The notes under the pieces are model-generated. The model was not told where the DNA came from and ran no database searches. It worked only from the letters and a program-made list of their open reading frames with translations. 64,000 nt of DNA from Sporomusa sphaeroides DSM 2875 (GTDB lineage Bacteria; Bacillota; Negativicutes; Sporomusales; Sporomusaceae), in the NCBI RefSeq assembly GCF_001941975.2, contig NZ_CP146991.1, positions 4,581,501-4,645,500 on the forward strand. Reading direction: 5' to 3'. Numbering within the stretch: the stretch's first letter is position 1; every line of letters begins with the position of its first letter. A program made the position numbers and the translations under genes. This document shows positions 1-9,235 of the stretch, piece after piece.

Positions 1-291
1 TTTCAGGTCACCGGCTGGCAGCAAACCAGCGAGCTTTGCTCCCAAAAGCGCCCCTGCTGCGCCAAATATGCCGACAACAACCCCACATTTTACAACAACA
101 TTATCCTCCCGGTAATGGCTGTACGTGCCTGAAACTGTTGTAAACACCATCGCCCCCAGAGATGTCCCCAATGCGGTATGAAGCGGGATGCCGAACATTA
201 CGGATAAAACCGCAATGACGACTCCCGCTCCCCCAGCACCAACAAAGCCAAGCATCAGTCCCATGATGAGCATTACAAAAATAATCAACAT
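1..291 (-). CDS. TSUP-family (TauE/SafE) membrane permease, N-terminal part
   Basis: The minus strand reads an open frame of 97 codons from an ATG at 291 that runs off the left edge without a stop, so only the N-terminal part is seen. The product is strongly hydrophobic, starts MLIIFVMLIMGLMLGFVGAG and continues with glycine-rich membrane segments. The early G-x-G-G-A-G stretch (FVGAGGAGVVIAVLS) followed by IPLHTALGTSL is typical of the TauE/SafE sulfite exporter family, which moves sulfur oxyanions, organosulfonates or other small anions across the inner membrane. The substrate cannot be told from this fragment. It lies downstream of ilvB on the same strand, with a weak hairpin between them, so it is probably a separate unit. 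Confidence 0.75.
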   Translation of the reverse strand, partial: MLIIFVMLIMGLMLGFVGAGGAGVVIAVLSVMFGIPLHTALGTSLGAMVFTTVSGTYSHYREDNVVVKCGVVVGIFGAAGALLGAKLAGLLPAGDLK

Positions 292-313
292 ATATTTTCC
301 TCACTATTACAAT

Positions 314-341
314 AAAAGACGGCTGCTGGCTGCCGCCTTTT
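314..341 (-). terminator. Weak hairpin after ilvB
   Basis: A GC-rich imperfect hairpin (arms around AAAAGACGGC and GCCGCCTTTT) lies between the ilvB stop and the permease start. The T-rich flank is better on the plus-strand side. On the minus strand only a short CTTTTATTG follows, so termination there is a weak inference. Confidence 0.35.
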
Positions 342-377
342 ATTTTTTTATTGGGCTTACTTAGCGCAATAGCCCCT

Positions 378-2048
378 TTATTTTACCTCCACATAGGCAT
401 CCATGGTTCCGCCGGGAGCAATCATCGGCGTAACCAAATCGTCGGTGGCGATATTGGCCACAATCAGTGACGGACCCGGACGTTCCCAGGCGGCGGCAAC
501 CGCCTGACTGAATTCTTCCCGGCAATTGGTCACAGCTGCCGGAATGCCGAAAGCAGCGGCAAAAGCCGAAAAGTCCATCGGCGTAGGCAGCAGCGAAGCC
601 GAATAACGCTGTTCGTAAAAGCAGTGCTGCAGTTGTCTGACCATACCCAGACTGTGGTTGTTAATCACAATGGAAATGATGGGCAGACCCTCTGCCGTTA
701 CCGTATACAGTTCGCAGCCGGTCATCTTCAATGCGCCGTCACCGACAATATGGACCACCCGTTTATCCGGCCTTGCCAGTTGTGCTCCCACCGCCGCCGG
801 CAAACCAAAGCCCATGGCCCCCAGACCGCCGGAAGTCAGAAACCCGCGCGGACTGTTTACCGAAAGTTTCTGCGCGGCCCACATCTGGTGCTGGCCGACA
901 TCGGTTACATAGATTACCCCTTTGTCGCCCAACTGGCGGTTGAGCTCGCCCATAATCTCCTCGGCGGTGAAGGCCGCCCCGGCGGCAGTCTCCCGATACA
1001 TGGCCTGCCACTTGCGGATGGTTTCCCACCAGGCTGGCCGTTCTGCCGGCTTTACTGCCTGACAGATGCCCGTAAGGATGGCATTCATTTCACCAACCAG
1101 CGGCACGGTTGCATCCACATTCTTGTGAACTTCCGCCGGATCAATATCAATGTGAATAATGGTTTTACCGGCAGCATAGCTGGCGCGGTCACCGGTTACC
1201 CGGTCATTGAAGCGGCTGCCGGTAACGATAAGCACATCGGCCTCGTGTACAGCCTGATTGGCTGATTTCAGCCCATGAAGACCTGTCAGACCCAGATGGT
1301 TGGGATGAGTTCCGGGCAACGCGCCAATGCCCATCAGGGTGGTGACTACCGGCAAGCGGCACTGCTCGGCAAACTGGGCGAGTGTGCCGGCAGCATTGGC
1401 GCTGATACAGCCGCCGCCGGCAATAATAACCGGCCGCTCAGCCGCGCTGACGGCAGCCGCCGCTTTAGCGATAAGCTCCGGCAAATCCGGCGACTGCCTG
1501 ACAAGCGTCTGCCGCTGATATTCGCTGTCAAACTCAATAAAGTCATAAGTATTGCTCTGAATGTCACGCGGTATATCCACAAGCACCGGTCCGGGCCGTC
1601 CTGAGCGGGCGATGGCAAAGGCCCGCCGCAGGGTTTCTATCAGCTTGCCGCTGTCCTTGACCAGGAAGTTATGTTTGGTAATCGGCATAGTTATACCGGT
1701 AATATCAATTTCCTGGAAGGCATCACGGCCTATCAGGCTGGTTTGTACTTGCCCGGTAATAGCCACTACCGGTATGGAGTCCATAAAAGCAGCCGCCAGA
1801 CCTGTCACCAGATTGGTAGCCCCCGGACCGGAAGTGGCAATACATACTCCTGCCCGGCCGCTGGCTCTGGCATACCCGTCAGCAGCATGGGCGGCTCCCT
1901 GCTCATGTACTGTCAGCACATGACGGACAGGTGAGCCATAAAGTGCGTCATACAGCGGCAAAATGGTTCCCCCGGGATACCCGAATACCGTATCTACACC
2001 TTCTCTAACCAGGCATTTAACGATGGCTTGCGCGCCTGTCATGTGCAT
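378..2048 (-). CDS. ilvB: Acetolactate synthase, large (catalytic) subunit
   Basis: ThDP-dependent enzyme that condenses two pyruvates to acetolactate (valine/leucine branch), or pyruvate with 2-oxobutyrate (isoleucine branch). The 556 residues are normal for the family. The catalytic glutamate lies in VHEQGAAHAADGYARASG near residue 49, and the ThDP/Mg motif runs from GDGALKMTG to INN near residue 430, followed by LGMVRQLQHCFYEQRYS. The usual M-N-x-Q-E after the GDG motif is MTGCEL here, a local variation. The start overlaps closely with the leuB stop (4-nt gap), and GGGG at the leuB stop is well spaced for the ATG at 2048. It is the last gene of the operon, far from its regulatory subunit ilvN at the front. 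Confidence 0.95.
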   Translation of the reverse strand: MHMTGAQAIVKCLVREGVDTVFGYPGGTILPLYDALYGSPVRHVLTVHEQGAAHAADGYARASGRAGVCIATSGPGATNLVTGLAAAFMDSIPVVAITGQVQTSLIGRDAFQEIDITGITMPITKHNFLVKDSGKLIETLRRAFAIARSGRPGPVLVDIPRDIQSNTYDFIEFDSEYQRQTLVRQSPDLPELIAKAAAAVSAAERPVIIAGGGCISANAAGTLAQFAEQCRLPVVTTLMGIGALPGTHPNHLGLTGLHGLKSANQAVHEADVLIVTGSRFNDRVTGDRASYAAGKTIIHIDIDPAEVHKNVDATVPLVGEMNAILTGICQAVKPAERPAWWETIRKWQAMYRETAAGAAFTAEEIMGELNRQLGDKGVIYVTDVGQHQMWAAQKLSVNSPRGFLTSGGLGAMGFGLPAAVGAQLARPDKRVVHIVGDGALKMTGCELYTVTAEGLPIISIVINNHSLGMVRQLQHCFYEQRYSASLLPTPMDFSAFAAAFGIPAAVTNCREEFSQAVAAAWERPGPSLIVANIATDDLVTPMIAPGGTMDAYVEVK

Positions 2049-2052
2049 AACA

Positions 2053-3123
2053 TCACCCCAATCTATCGATTACTTGTTGCCGCATTTCATCGGTCGATAC
2101 TTTGGTAAAGCCTTGCTGATAAATATCAGCTGTACGATAACCGTCAGCCAATACCCGGTCAACGGCTTGTTCAATCATGGCGGCGGCCGCTTCCTGTTCC
2201 AGTGAATACCTGAACAGCATGGCTGCCGACAAAATGGTTCCTAACGGATTGGCAATCCCCTTGCCGGCAATATCAGGCGCCGAACCATGAATGGGTTCGT
2301 ACAAGCCGGTGCCGTCTCCCAGGCTGGCTGACGGCAATAAGCCGATAGAGCCTGACAGTACCGCGGCCTCATCACTTAAAATATCGCCAAACAGATTACC
2401 GGTAACAATTACATCAAAGCTGCCCGGATTCAGCACCAGCTGCATCGCGCAATTGTCCACATACATATGCTCTAACTTCACTTGATCAAAACCGGCTGCC
2501 ACCTCAATAGCCACTTTGCGCCACAGGCGGGATGCCGCCAATACATTGGCTTTATCTACAGACATGACCCGGCCTTTGCGCCCAAGAGCCGCCCGGCAGG
2601 CCATCCGCACAATGCGTTCAATCTCAGGCCGGCTGTACATTTCCTTGTCCCAGGCCTGTTCCACACCGTCAACCACAGCAGCTTCCTGACGGTCGCCAAA
2701 ATAAATTCCGCCGGTCAGCTCACGGACAATAAGAATATCCACAGCACTGACGATCTCCGGTTTTAACGGCGACTGATTGGCCAGTGCCGGAAACACTTTA
2801 ATTGGCCGCAGGTTCGCATAGAGTCCAAGCTCCTTGCGCAAACCCAGAATGGCCTTTTCCGCTCTGAGCTCGGGCGCGACATGATCCCATTTCGGACCGC
2901 CGACAGCACCTAACAACACGCCGTCGGCCTTGCGGCATGCCGCTACCGTTTCCTCCGGGAGCGGCATGCCATATTCGTCAATGGCGGCCCCACCGGCATG
3001 CTTGCTTTCATAGGTAAAACTAAATCCACATTTAGCCGCAGCCGCTTGCGCCACACTCAGCGCTGCAGCGGTAATTTCCGCACCAATACCGTCACCGGGA
3101 ATAACTACAATATGCTTGCTCAT
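2053..3123 (-). CDS. leuB: 3-isopropylmalate dehydrogenase
   Basis: NAD-dependent oxidative decarboxylation of 3-isopropylmalate to 2-oxoisocaproate, the third step of leucine synthesis in the cytoplasm. The 356-residue protein has the N-terminal IVVIPGDGIGAEI start. It has the substrate-binding ELTGGIYFG segment (ELTGG is diagnostic of LeuB rather than isocitrate dehydrogenase) and the C-terminal cofactor region LYEPIHGSAPDIAGKGIANP. A 111-bp gap holding an inverted-repeat element separates it from leuD upstream, and ilvB follows 4 bp after its stop, suggesting coupled translation with ilvB. Confidence 0.95.
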   Translation of the reverse strand: MSKHIVVIPGDGIGAEITAAALSVAQAAAAKCGFSFTYESKHAGGAAIDEYGMPLPEETVAACRKADGVLLGAVGGPKWDHVAPELRAEKAILGLRKELGLYANLRPIKVFPALANQSPLKPEIVSAVDILIVRELTGGIYFGDRQEAAVVDGVEQAWDKEMYSRPEIERIVRMACRAALGRKGRVMSVDKANVLAASRLWRKVAIEVAAGFDQVKLEHMYVDNCAMQLVLNPGSFDVIVTGNLFGDILSDEAAVLSGSIGLLPSASLGDGTGLYEPIHGSAPDIAGKGIANPLGTILSAAMLFRYSLEQEAAAAMIEQAVDRVLADGYRTADIYQQGFTKVSTDEMRQQVIDRLG

Positions 3124-3150
3124 GGTTACCCTCCCTAACCCATTTTGGGA

Positions 3151-3225
3151 AGAGAGATTGCCACACTGTCTTCCCGCAAGAAGCTCTACAGCCGGTCATT
3201 GCGTGGAAGTACAAGGCAATCTCTC
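3151..3225. repeat. Interspersed inverted repeat (GATTGCC type) between leuD and leuB
   Basis: Perfect 12-bp arms AGAGAGATTGCC (3151-3162) and GGCAATCTCTCT (3214-3225) enclose about 51 bp containing TCATTGCGTGG. The arms and the GATTGCCAC start match a second copy at 8663-8735. The element resembles the dispersed GATTGCCAC...CAATGAC repeats found in many Firmicutes (recollection). Inside the operon it could form an RNA hairpin that changes the leuD:leuB ratio, but this is inference. Confidence 0.65.
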
Positions 3226-3234
3226 TTTTAGTTG

Positions 3235-3729
3235 TTATTTCTCTAATTTCTTTTTTGTATAGCTAACCAGGCCGCCAGCCTGGGCAATCTCCTGAATAAA
3301 GCCAGGCAGCGCAGGTACGGTGAAGCTTTCACCGGTATTTGCGTTTTTAGCAACCCCGGCAGCCAAATCTACCTCCAGCATGTCGCCGGCCTTGATATTA
3401 ATCTCGCCTTCCCCCAGTTCAATCAGCGGCAGGCCGATATTAATGGCATTGCGGTAAAAGATCCGGGCAAAGCTTTCGGCCACCACACAGGCAACACCGG
3501 CGGCCTTGAGTGCCCCTGGCGCATGTTCCCGGGACGAGCCGCAGCCAAAATTCTTGCCGGCTACAATAATATCCCCTTGCTGTACCCTGCCGGCAAACTC
3601 AGGGTCGATATCTTCCATGGCATGGGCTGCCAGTTCTTTCATATCAGCCGTATTCAGGTACCGGGCCGGAATAATTACATCGGTATCTACATTATGGCCA
3701 TAGCGCCATACTTTTCCGGAAAACCTCAT
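3235..3729 (-). CDS. leuD: 3-isopropylmalate dehydratase, small subunit
   Basis: Small swivel subunit of isopropylmalate isomerase, which pairs with LeuC to convert 2- to 3-isopropylmalate. The sequence starts [20 protein letters not shown] and contains the family signatures IPARYLNT and GKNFGCGSSREHAPGALKAAG. The length of 164 residues fits the short LeuD type that partners archaeal-type LeuC. Two ATG codons are adjacent (3732 and 3729). AGGAGG at 3737-3742 is 7 nt from the second, which I prefer. The first would give the classic ATGA overlap with the leuC stop. Both choices leave the gene translationally coupled to leuC. Confidence 0.93.
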   Translation of the reverse strand: MRFSGKVWRYGHNVDTDVIIPARYLNTADMKELAAHAMEDIDPEFAGRVQQGDIIVAGKNFGCGSSREHAPGALKAAGVACVVAESFARIFYRNAINIGLPLIELGEGEINIKAGDMLEVDLAAGVAKNANTGESFTVPALPGFIQEIAQAGGLVSYTKKKLEK

Positions 3730-4994
3730 CATGCTACCTCCTCTGGGCCGGCAATTCGCCCTAATACGGCACTTGCCGCCGCCACCGCCGGACCGGCCAG
3801 ATATACTTCACTGTCAACATGCCCCATCCGTCCGCGGAAATTGCGGTTAGTAGTAGCCACCGCCCGCTCGCCTTTGGCCAGGATGCCCATATGCCCGCCC
3901 AGGCAAGGTCCGCAGGTTGGTGTGCTGACAACCGCGCCGGCTTTGACAAAGATTTCAACATAACCTAATTTTACGGCTTCCAAATATACAGCCTGACTGC
4001 CGGGAATGATAATGGCCCTGACATCCTCATGCACCTGATGCCCGTCAATAATGGCCGCAGCCTGCGCCAAATCTTCAATCCGCCCATTGGTACAGGAACC
4101 GATAACCACCTGATGGATCGGCGTGGGCGCTATATCACTTACCGGCCGGACGTTTTCCGGTAAATGCGGCAAGGCAACCACCGGTGTAAGCTCACTTAAG
4201 TTAATCGTCACCGTCCGGACATATTCGGCATCCGGGTCGGCAGCCACCGGTGTATACGGTTTTTTAACCCGTCCGTCCAGATATTGCCGGGTGATAGCAT
4301 CTACCGGAAAAATACCGTTTTTGGCCCCGGCTTCAATCGCCATATTAGCAATTGTCAGCCTATCGGTCATGGTCAAGGAAGCGATGCCTTCACCGGCAAA
4401 CTCCAGCGACTGGTAACGGGCGCCGTCAACACCAATCATGCCGATCAGCTTTAAAACTACATCCTTGCCTGACACCCATTTAGCCAGCTTGCCTGTCAGT
4501 TCTACTTTAATGCTTGCCGGCACTTTGAACCAGGTCTCGCCTGTCGCCATGGCACAAGCCATGTCTGTCGAGCCGACCCCGGTGGCAAAGGCGCCAACAG
4601 CACCGTAGGTACAGGTATGAGAGTCGGCACCAATAATAATTTCACCAGGAGCCACCAGGCCCTGCTCCGGCAGCAATACGTGCTCAATCCCCATGCGCCC
4701 CACTTCAAAGTAGTGGGTAATATTGTGTTTTCTGGCAAATTCGCGCATGGTCTTGGCCATTTCGGCTGATTTAATGTCTTTGTTGGGCGTAAAATGGTCA
4801 GGCACCAACGCAATTTTATCTTTATCGAAAACTTTGTCACTGATTTGCTCAAATTCCTTGATAGCCGGCGGTGTTGTAATATCATTACCCAGCACCAGAT
4901 CCAGTTTGGCCTCAATCAATTGGCCTGGCTGCACTTCCGGCAAACCGGCATGGGCAGCAAAGATTTTTTCCGTCATCGTCATAGGTCTGGCCAT
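3729..4994 (-). CDS. leuC: 3-isopropylmalate dehydratase, large subunit
   Basis: Aconitase-superfamily subunit that carries the [4Fe-4S] cluster of isopropylmalate isomerase. The cluster cysteines are visible as VIGSCTNGR and as the pair in [13 protein letters not shown]. The length of 421 residues and the [12 protein letters not shown] form indicate the short LeuC class rather than the 470-residue enterobacterial form. ATG codons occur at 5000 and 4994. GGGAGG at the end of leuA is 8 nt from the second and only 2 nt from the first, so 4994 is chosen, leaving a 5-bp gap from the leuA stop. Confidence 0.94.
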   Translation of the reverse strand: MARPMTMTEKIFAAHAGLPEVQPGQLIEAKLDLVLGNDITTPPAIKEFEQISDKVFDKDKIALVPDHFTPNKDIKSAEMAKTMREFARKHNITHYFEVGRMGIEHVLLPEQGLVAPGEIIIGADSHTCTYGAVGAFATGVGSTDMACAMATGETWFKVPASIKVELTGKLAKWVSGKDVVLKLIGMIGVDGARYQSLEFAGEGIASLTMTDRLTIANMAIEAGAKNGIFPVDAITRQYLDGRVKKPYTPVAADPDAEYVRTVTINLSELTPVVALPHLPENVRPVSDIAPTPIHQVVIGSCTNGRIEDLAQAAAIIDGHQVHEDVRAIIIPGSQAVYLEAVKLGYVEIFVKAGAVVSTPTCGPCLGGHMGILAKGERAVATTNRNFRGRMGHVDSEVYLAGPAVAAASAVLGRIAGPEEVA

Positions 4995-4999
4995 ATACA

Positions 5000-6544
5000 T
5001 TACCTCCCAGCAGCCTGCTGAATGTCGGGAAACCCGCAAACAGCCAGCATTTTGTTTATTGCATTGACATAAGCTTTAGCACTTGCTTCGATAACATCGA
5101 TGGAAAGACCCCGGCCGCTAAAGGTACGGCCATCCTGTTCAATCCATACTGTGGCTTCCCCCAGCGCGTCCTCGCCGCCGGTTACCGCTTTCAGTTGGTA
5201 GTCATGAAGGCCGACAGGGAAGCCTACGGCCTGCTCAATGGCCTTGAAAGCAGCATCTACCGGGCCGGTGCCGCAGCTGGCGGCTTCACAGATTCCCGCA
5301 CTTGTCCTGAGCTGCACCGAAGCTGTCGCCACCATCTTGTTGCCACTGGCTACATGATGATATTCCAGCGTATACCATTCCGGCCGGACAGCTGCCTTTT
5401 CGACAATAAGGGCTTCAATATCTTTATCAAATACCATCTTTTTGCGGTCAGCCAAATCCTTAAACTTGACAAACAGCTGATTAATGGCATCGGCGTCAAG
5501 CTCATAGCCCAGATATTTCAGGCGTTCTTCAAACGCATGGCGGCCGGAATGCTTGCCAAGAACAATCGCACTGCGGCTGACGCCTACCGATTCGGGGCTC
5601 ATAATTTCGTAAGTCAGCGGGTTATTCAACATACCGTGCTGATGAATTCCCGATTCGTGAGCAAAAGCGTTGTCGCCCACCACCGCTTTATTCGGCGGTA
5701 CGGCAGTACCTGTCAGGGTGCTGACAAGACGGGAGGTCCGGTAAATCTGCCGGGTATTGATATTGGTCAGAGCATGATAGTATTCGCGGCGGGTATTAAG
5801 CGCCATAACCAGCTCTTCCATGGCGGCATTGCCTGCCCGCTCTCCCAGACCGTTTACCGTACATTCCACCTGTCCGGCACCGGCGGCAACCGCTGCCAGC
5901 GAGTTCGCCACCGCCATGCCAAGATCGTCATGGCAGTGCACGCTGATAGTTGCCTGATCAATATTGGGTACATGTTCACGGATATAAGTGATCAACGCGC
6001 CGAACTCAGCCGGCGTGGTGTAGCCTACAGTATCGGGTACATTGATGACATTGGCACCGGCTGCAATGACCCGCTCGTACACCTGACACAGGAAATCCCA
6101 GTCAGAGCGGGATGCGTCTTCTGCTGAAAATTCAACATCAGACACCTTGTCTTTGGCATAACGCACAGCTTGCTCGGCCCGTTCCAGCAGTTGTTCTCTT
6201 GTCAGTTTGAGTTTGTGCTCCAGATGAATGTCACTGGTGGCAATAAAGGTATGAATTCTTGGCCGCTCGGCCTTGCGGACAGCCTTATACGCAGTTTCAA
6301 TATCTTTTTCGTTGGCGCGGGCCAGCGCGGCAATGATCGGGCCTTTGACCCGGGCGGCAATCTGGCTCACTGCCTCAAAATCACCAGGCGAGGCAACCGG
6401 AAACCCGGCTTCGATGACATCAACATTAAGTTTGGCCAGTGCTAGAGCGATTTCCACCTTTTCTTCTGTCTGCAAACTGACTCCCGGCGTTTGTTCGCCG
6501 TCACGGAGGGTAGTATCAAATATCTGAATGCTCCGAGTTTCCAT
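5000..6544 (-). CDS. leuA: 2-isopropylmalate synthase
   Basis: Commits 2-oxoisovalerate to leucine by condensation with acetyl-CoA. The 514 residues comprise an N-terminal TIM-barrel ([17 protein letters not shown] at residue 8, metal-binding [15 protein letters not shown] near 200) and a C-terminal LeuA regulatory/dimer domain from about residue 390, where leucine feedback normally acts. [14 protein letters not shown] is another LeuA signature. It is the third gene of the operon, 51 bp after ilvC. A leucine-responsive leader at the operon front would add transcriptional control to the expected feedback inhibition. Confidence 0.95.
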   Translation of the reverse strand: METRSIQIFDTTLRDGEQTPGVSLQTEEKVEIALALAKLNVDVIEAGFPVASPGDFEAVSQIAARVKGPIIAALARANEKDIETAYKAVRKAERPRIHTFIATSDIHLEHKLKLTREQLLERAEQAVRYAKDKVSDVEFSAEDASRSDWDFLCQVYERVIAAGANVINVPDTVGYTTPAEFGALITYIREHVPNIDQATISVHCHDDLGMAVANSLAAVAAGAGQVECTVNGLGERAGNAAMEELVMALNTRREYYHALTNINTRQIYRTSRLVSTLTGTAVPPNKAVVGDNAFAHESGIHQHGMLNNPLTYEIMSPESVGVSRSAIVLGKHSGRHAFEERLKYLGYELDADAINQLFVKFKDLADRKKMVFDKDIEALIVEKAAVRPEWYTLEYHHVASGNKMVATASVQLRTSAGICEAASCGTGPVDAAFKAIEQAVGFPVGLHDYQLKAVTGGEDALGEATVWIEQDGRTFSGRGLSIDVIEASAKAYVNAINKMLAVCGFPDIQQAAGR

Positions 6545-6595
6545 GTCACATTACCTCGCTTTCATTATTTAATATTTACTGACTCCAAAGGAGAG

Positions 6596-7588
6596 TTATT
6601 TTTGCAGCCAGGACATCATTTGACGCAGTTCTTTGCCAACGGTTTCAATTTTGTGGCCTGCTTCCTGGCGGCGTTTGGCATTGAACATCGGGCGGTTTGC
6701 CTGATTTTCCACGATCCAGTTGCGGGCAAAGGTACCGTTTTGGATTTCAGCCAGAATCCGTCTCATTTCGGCGCGGGTTTCCTCGGTAACAATCCTCGAT
6801 CCAGTTACATAATCGCCATATTCGGCAGTGTCACTGATCGAATGACGCATCTTGGCCATGCCGCCTTCATACATGAGGTCAACAATCAGCTTCATTTCAT
6901 GCAAACATTCAAAATAAGCGATTTCCGGCTCATAACCGGCTTCCACCAGGGTATCAAAACCGGCTTTAATTAATTCGGTTACCCCGCCGCACAGTACGGC
7001 CTGTTCACCAAAAAGGTCGGATTCGGTTTCATCTTTGAAGGTGGTAACAAGTACACCGGCCCGGGCGCCGCCGATGCCTTTCGCATACGCCAATGCCAGG
7101 TCCTGGGTGCTGCCGCTATGATCCTGATACACGGCCATGAGGCAGGGAACGCCTTTACCTTCAGTAAATACCCGGCGTACCAGATGTCCTGGTCCTTTCG
7201 GCGCAACCATAAATACATCCACATTGGCAGGAGGAACAATTTGGCTAAAGTGAATGTTAAAGCCATGAGCAAACGCCAGAGCAGAACCGGGTTTCAGGTT
7301 CGGGGCGATTTGTTCGGCATATACCTTGCCTTGTTTTTCATCAGGAATAAGAATCATGGTGACATCGGCATTAGCTACTGCCTGGGCCACATCAGTAACC
7401 GTCAGACCGTCTTCGCGGGCTTTGGCTGCCGATTGGCTGCCTTCATGAAGACCGACAATAACTTTAATGCCACTATCTTTCAGGTTAAGCGCATGGGCAT
7501 GGCCTTGGCTGCCATAACCAATAATCGCTACTGTTTTTCCTTGGATAAGTTCCCAGCGGGCATCTTGTTCATAATACATTTTGCTCAT
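6596..7588 (-). CDS. ilvC: Ketol-acid reductoisomerase (NADP-dependent, class I)
   Basis: Isomerises and reduces acetolactate to dihydroxyisovalerate using NADPH and Mg. The Rossmann motif [13 protein letters not shown] is near residue 27, and the knotted C-terminal domain carries [22 protein letters not shown] with the metal-binding acidic residues. It has 330 residues, typical of short class I enzymes. The ATG at 7588 is preferred because AGGAGAG lies 8 nt upstream; an in-frame ATG further upstream lacks a site. The start lies 20 bp inside the ilvN reading frame, so translation of the two is coupled. Confidence 0.95.
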   Translation of the reverse strand: MSKMYYEQDARWELIQGKTVAIIGYGSQGHAHALNLKDSGIKVIVGLHEGSQSAAKAREDGLTVTDVAQAVANADVTMILIPDEKQGKVYAEQIAPNLKPGSALAFAHGFNIHFSQIVPPANVDVFMVAPKGPGHLVRRVFTEGKGVPCLMAVYQDHSGSTQDLALAYAKGIGGARAGVLVTTFKDETESDLFGEQAVLCGGVTELIKAGFDTLVEAGYEPEIAYFECLHEMKLIVDLMYEGGMAKMRHSISDTAEYGDYVTGSRIVTEETRAEMRRILAEIQNGTFARNWIVENQANRPMFNAKRRQEAGHKIETVGKELRQMMSWLQK

Positions 7589-8111
7589 AATTTTTTCTCT
7601 CCTCATGTTCATATATTGTATTTTCCCCCCGTTCCAGCGCTACAAGGCCGGTCTGGATGGTTTCCAACAGTCCGTAAGGGGCCAGAACCTCTGTCAGGGC
7701 ATTCATCTTACTATCCTCGCCGGTTACTTCCAGCGTGATGGTGCTGCCTGAGATATCGATTACATTAGCCCGGAAAACTTCGGCCAGCTTAAGGATTTCG
7801 GAGCGGTTGTCGCCGGCTTTAACCTTAAGCAGCGCCAGCCCCCGAAAAACGGAATGATCAGGCGGCAAAATCTGCACAGCTACCACTTCCACCAGCTTTT
7901 CGATTTGTTTTTTCACCTGGTCAATAAATGCATGATTCCCACGGACGGCTACTGTTATCCGGGAATACTCGGGGTCTTGGGTAACACCTACGGTCAGACT
8001 GTCGATGTTAAAGCCCCGCCGCGAGAACATACCGGCGACTCGGACCAACACCCCGGGTTGATTGTGTACTAATACCGAAAGAACGTTAGACTGCACAACT
8101 TCCACCTCCAT
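7569..8111 (-). CDS. ilvN: Acetolactate synthase, small (regulatory) subunit
   Basis: Regulatory subunit that activates IlvB and confers valine feedback inhibition. The 180 residues have an N-terminal ACT domain ([20 protein letters not shown], residues 10-80) and the C-terminal AHAS small-subunit domain (from about 85, [19 protein letters not shown]). Start at 8111 with AAGGAGG 7 nt upstream. First gene of the ilv-leu operon, immediately downstream of the T-box terminator. Its catalytic partner ilvB is seven genes away, which is unusual because the two are normally adjacent. Confidence 0.93.
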   Translation of the reverse strand: MEVEVVQSNVLSVLVHNQPGVLVRVAGMFSRRGFNIDSLTVGVTQDPEYSRITVAVRGNHAFIDQVKKQIEKLVEVVAVQILPPDHSVFRGLALLKVKAGDNRSEILKLAEVFRANVIDISGSTITLEVTGEDSKMNALTEVLAPYGLLETIQTGLVALERGENTIYEHEERKNYEQNVL

Positions 8112-8140
8112 GTATGCTCCTCCTTAAAGTTTTAAAATAT

Positions 8141-8440
8141 AAAACGCCCCTATGGCAGATATATCAATCTGTCCATAGGGGCGCTAAACGCGCGGTACCA
8201 CCCTACTTTGGGCTCATTTAGCCATGACGTTATTCATGGCTACCGGATAACGGCCGGTACCGCCACTGTCTAGTGCGTATTGCATACATACGCAGGTCAA
8301 CAGCAGAGTTCCTGGGCGAGTATTGCTTAGACCACTGCACCGGTTCACACCAGCCACCGGCTCTCTGGGCAGGATGTTAAGCTTGCTCCCAATCATCACT
8401 ATTATCACTATTTGCGCAAAAAGGTTATAAAAATACCCTG
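8141..8440 (-). promoter_or_regulatory. T-box leader, probably leucine-specific
   Basis: On the minus strand the conserved T-box AGGGTGGTACCGCG lies at about 8190-8204. It is preceded by a long stem I whose apical part reads AGAGAGCCGGTGGCTGGTG. It is followed by a perfect terminator hairpin (8145-8183, arms CGCCCCTATGG / CCATAGGGGCG) and T-rich sequence just before ilvN. Uncharged tRNA should pair with the leader and favour antitermination. The 3' side of stem I contains CTC twice (in AATACTCGCC and GGAACTCTGC). CTC is a leucine codon, which fits the operon, but I could not fold the specifier loop to choose between them. Confidence 0.92.
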
Positions 8441-8590
8441 CACAAAAAGTCTCACTTGTAAAAAATAAGAAACTTTCCGCAGAGTCTTTTATTCTCACGG
8501 TGTAGCACACGGTTTAATGTGCTCTGCGTCGCTCGGCCCAGTCCTGTCAATCAGCGGAACCCTAGACGCACTTCCTTACGCATAATGTAA
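8434..8590 (-). promoter_or_regulatory. ykkC-family riboswitch (probably ppGpp subtype) with its own terminator
   Basis: The minus-strand RNA carries ykkC hallmarks in order: GTCTAGGGTTCCG, then GACTGGGCCGAGCGACGCAGAG, then ACACCGTGAGAATAAAAG. A terminator hairpin follows at 8434-8486 (arms ACTCTGC and GCAGGGT, then TATTTTTA). Its 5' arm CTCTGC would otherwise pair with GCAGAG of the aptamer, so ligand binding should favour read-through (an ON switch). The ykkC 2a subtype that senses ppGpp is known from branched-chain amino acid operons, sometimes in tandem with T-boxes. The subtype here is inferred from that context; guanidine and PRPP subtypes share most of the motif. Confidence 0.8.
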
Positions 8591-8600
8591 TTCTGTATAC

Positions 8601-8629
8601 ATTATGCCAGGACTAATGTGTTTTGTCAA
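8601..8629 (-). promoter_or_regulatory. Sigma-A promoter of the ilv-leu operon
   Basis: TTGACA (8624-8629) and CATAAT (8601-8606) on the minus strand with an exact 17-bp spacer. Transcription would start just before the ykkC motif, giving a leader of nearly 500 nt that carries both RNA switches. Confidence 0.85.
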
Positions 8630-8662
8630 GGAGTTTTTTTTAGGTTTTGCAGTTATTTGTAA

Positions 8663-8735
8663 AAGCGGGATTGCCACGCCGGCGCTCGCAGTGACAATGG
8701 ACAATCACTGCAAGCAGCGCGAAGCAATCCCGCTT
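8663..8735. repeat. Inverted repeat (GATTGCC type), possible bidirectional terminator
   Basis: Perfect 12-bp arms AAGCGGGATTGC and GCAATCCCGCTT enclose CACGCCGGCGCTCGCAGTG and related sequence; T-tracts flank both ends. It belongs to the same repeat type as 3151-3225. It sits between the ACT-domain gene stop and the ilv operon promoter and probably terminates the former. Confidence 0.65.
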
Positions 8736-8755
8736 TTTGTAATCCGCAGCAGACA

Positions 8756-9205
8756 TTACCAGTAAAAGTTAGGGGTAGCACCCGCATCTTCCCGGTACGG
8801 TTCGGTCGCCTTGCCTTCACCGGCAATCAAACGTTCGGCCAGCTCCAAATTATCAACCTTTAAGACCACCCGTGCAGTATCTGTCGAAGTAGCCGCAAAA
8901 GCATACACATATTCAACATTGATTCCGGCCGCACTTAGCTTACTGACATGTTCGAACAAGCTCCCCGGCGTATCGCTTAACACAATACTTAACACCGGTG
9001 TAGCCTTAACCGTAAAACCGGCACCGCGCAATATCTGTTGTACCTTTTCCGGCTCATTAACAATAATTCTTAAAATCCCAAAATCCGCCGTATCGGCAAC
9101 CGACATTGCCCGGATATTACTCCCATGAGCATGAAGCACACCCAGGACTTCTGCCAGTTTGCCAGGCTGGTTTTCCAAAAACAGCGACAATTGTTGAATA
9201 ATCAT
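8756..9205 (-). CDS. Tandem ACT-domain protein
   Basis: 149 residues forming two ACT modules: residues 1-65 (SLFLENQPGKLAEVLGVLHA) and 68-140 (LSIVLSDTPGSLFEHVSKLSAAG). ACT domains bind amino acids, and this stand-alone form is usually found next to phenylacetate-CoA ligase genes, as here (30-bp gap after paaK). It probably senses an aromatic or branched amino acid or adjusts the ligase, but its exact role is unknown. No catalytic domain is present. Terminated by the inverted repeat at 8663-8735. Confidence 0.85.
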   Translation of the reverse strand: MIIQQLSLFLENQPGKLAEVLGVLHAHGSNIRAMSVADTADFGILRIIVNEPEKVQQILRGAGFTVKATPVLSIVLSDTPGSLFEHVSKLSAAGINVEYVYAFAATSTDTARVVLKVDNLELAERLIAGEGKATEPYREDAGATPNFYW

Positions 9206-9235
9206 GCTGTACCTCCTTAATAGTTTTTATATTAA

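Noticed and set aside
5195-6127. Long open frame (310 codons) on the plus strand
   Set aside because: It lies entirely antisense to leuA, whose motifs are intact; no RBS and no family features.
8214-8510. Minus-strand frame of 98 codons upstream of ilvN
   Set aside because: It lies inside the tandem riboswitch/T-box leader and has no RBS.
8434-8590. Guanidine-I or PRPP riboswitch as the reading of the ilvN leader
   Set aside because: Not excluded by motif alone, but gene context (branched-chain synthesis plus T-box) fits the ppGpp subtype better; kept as an alternative.
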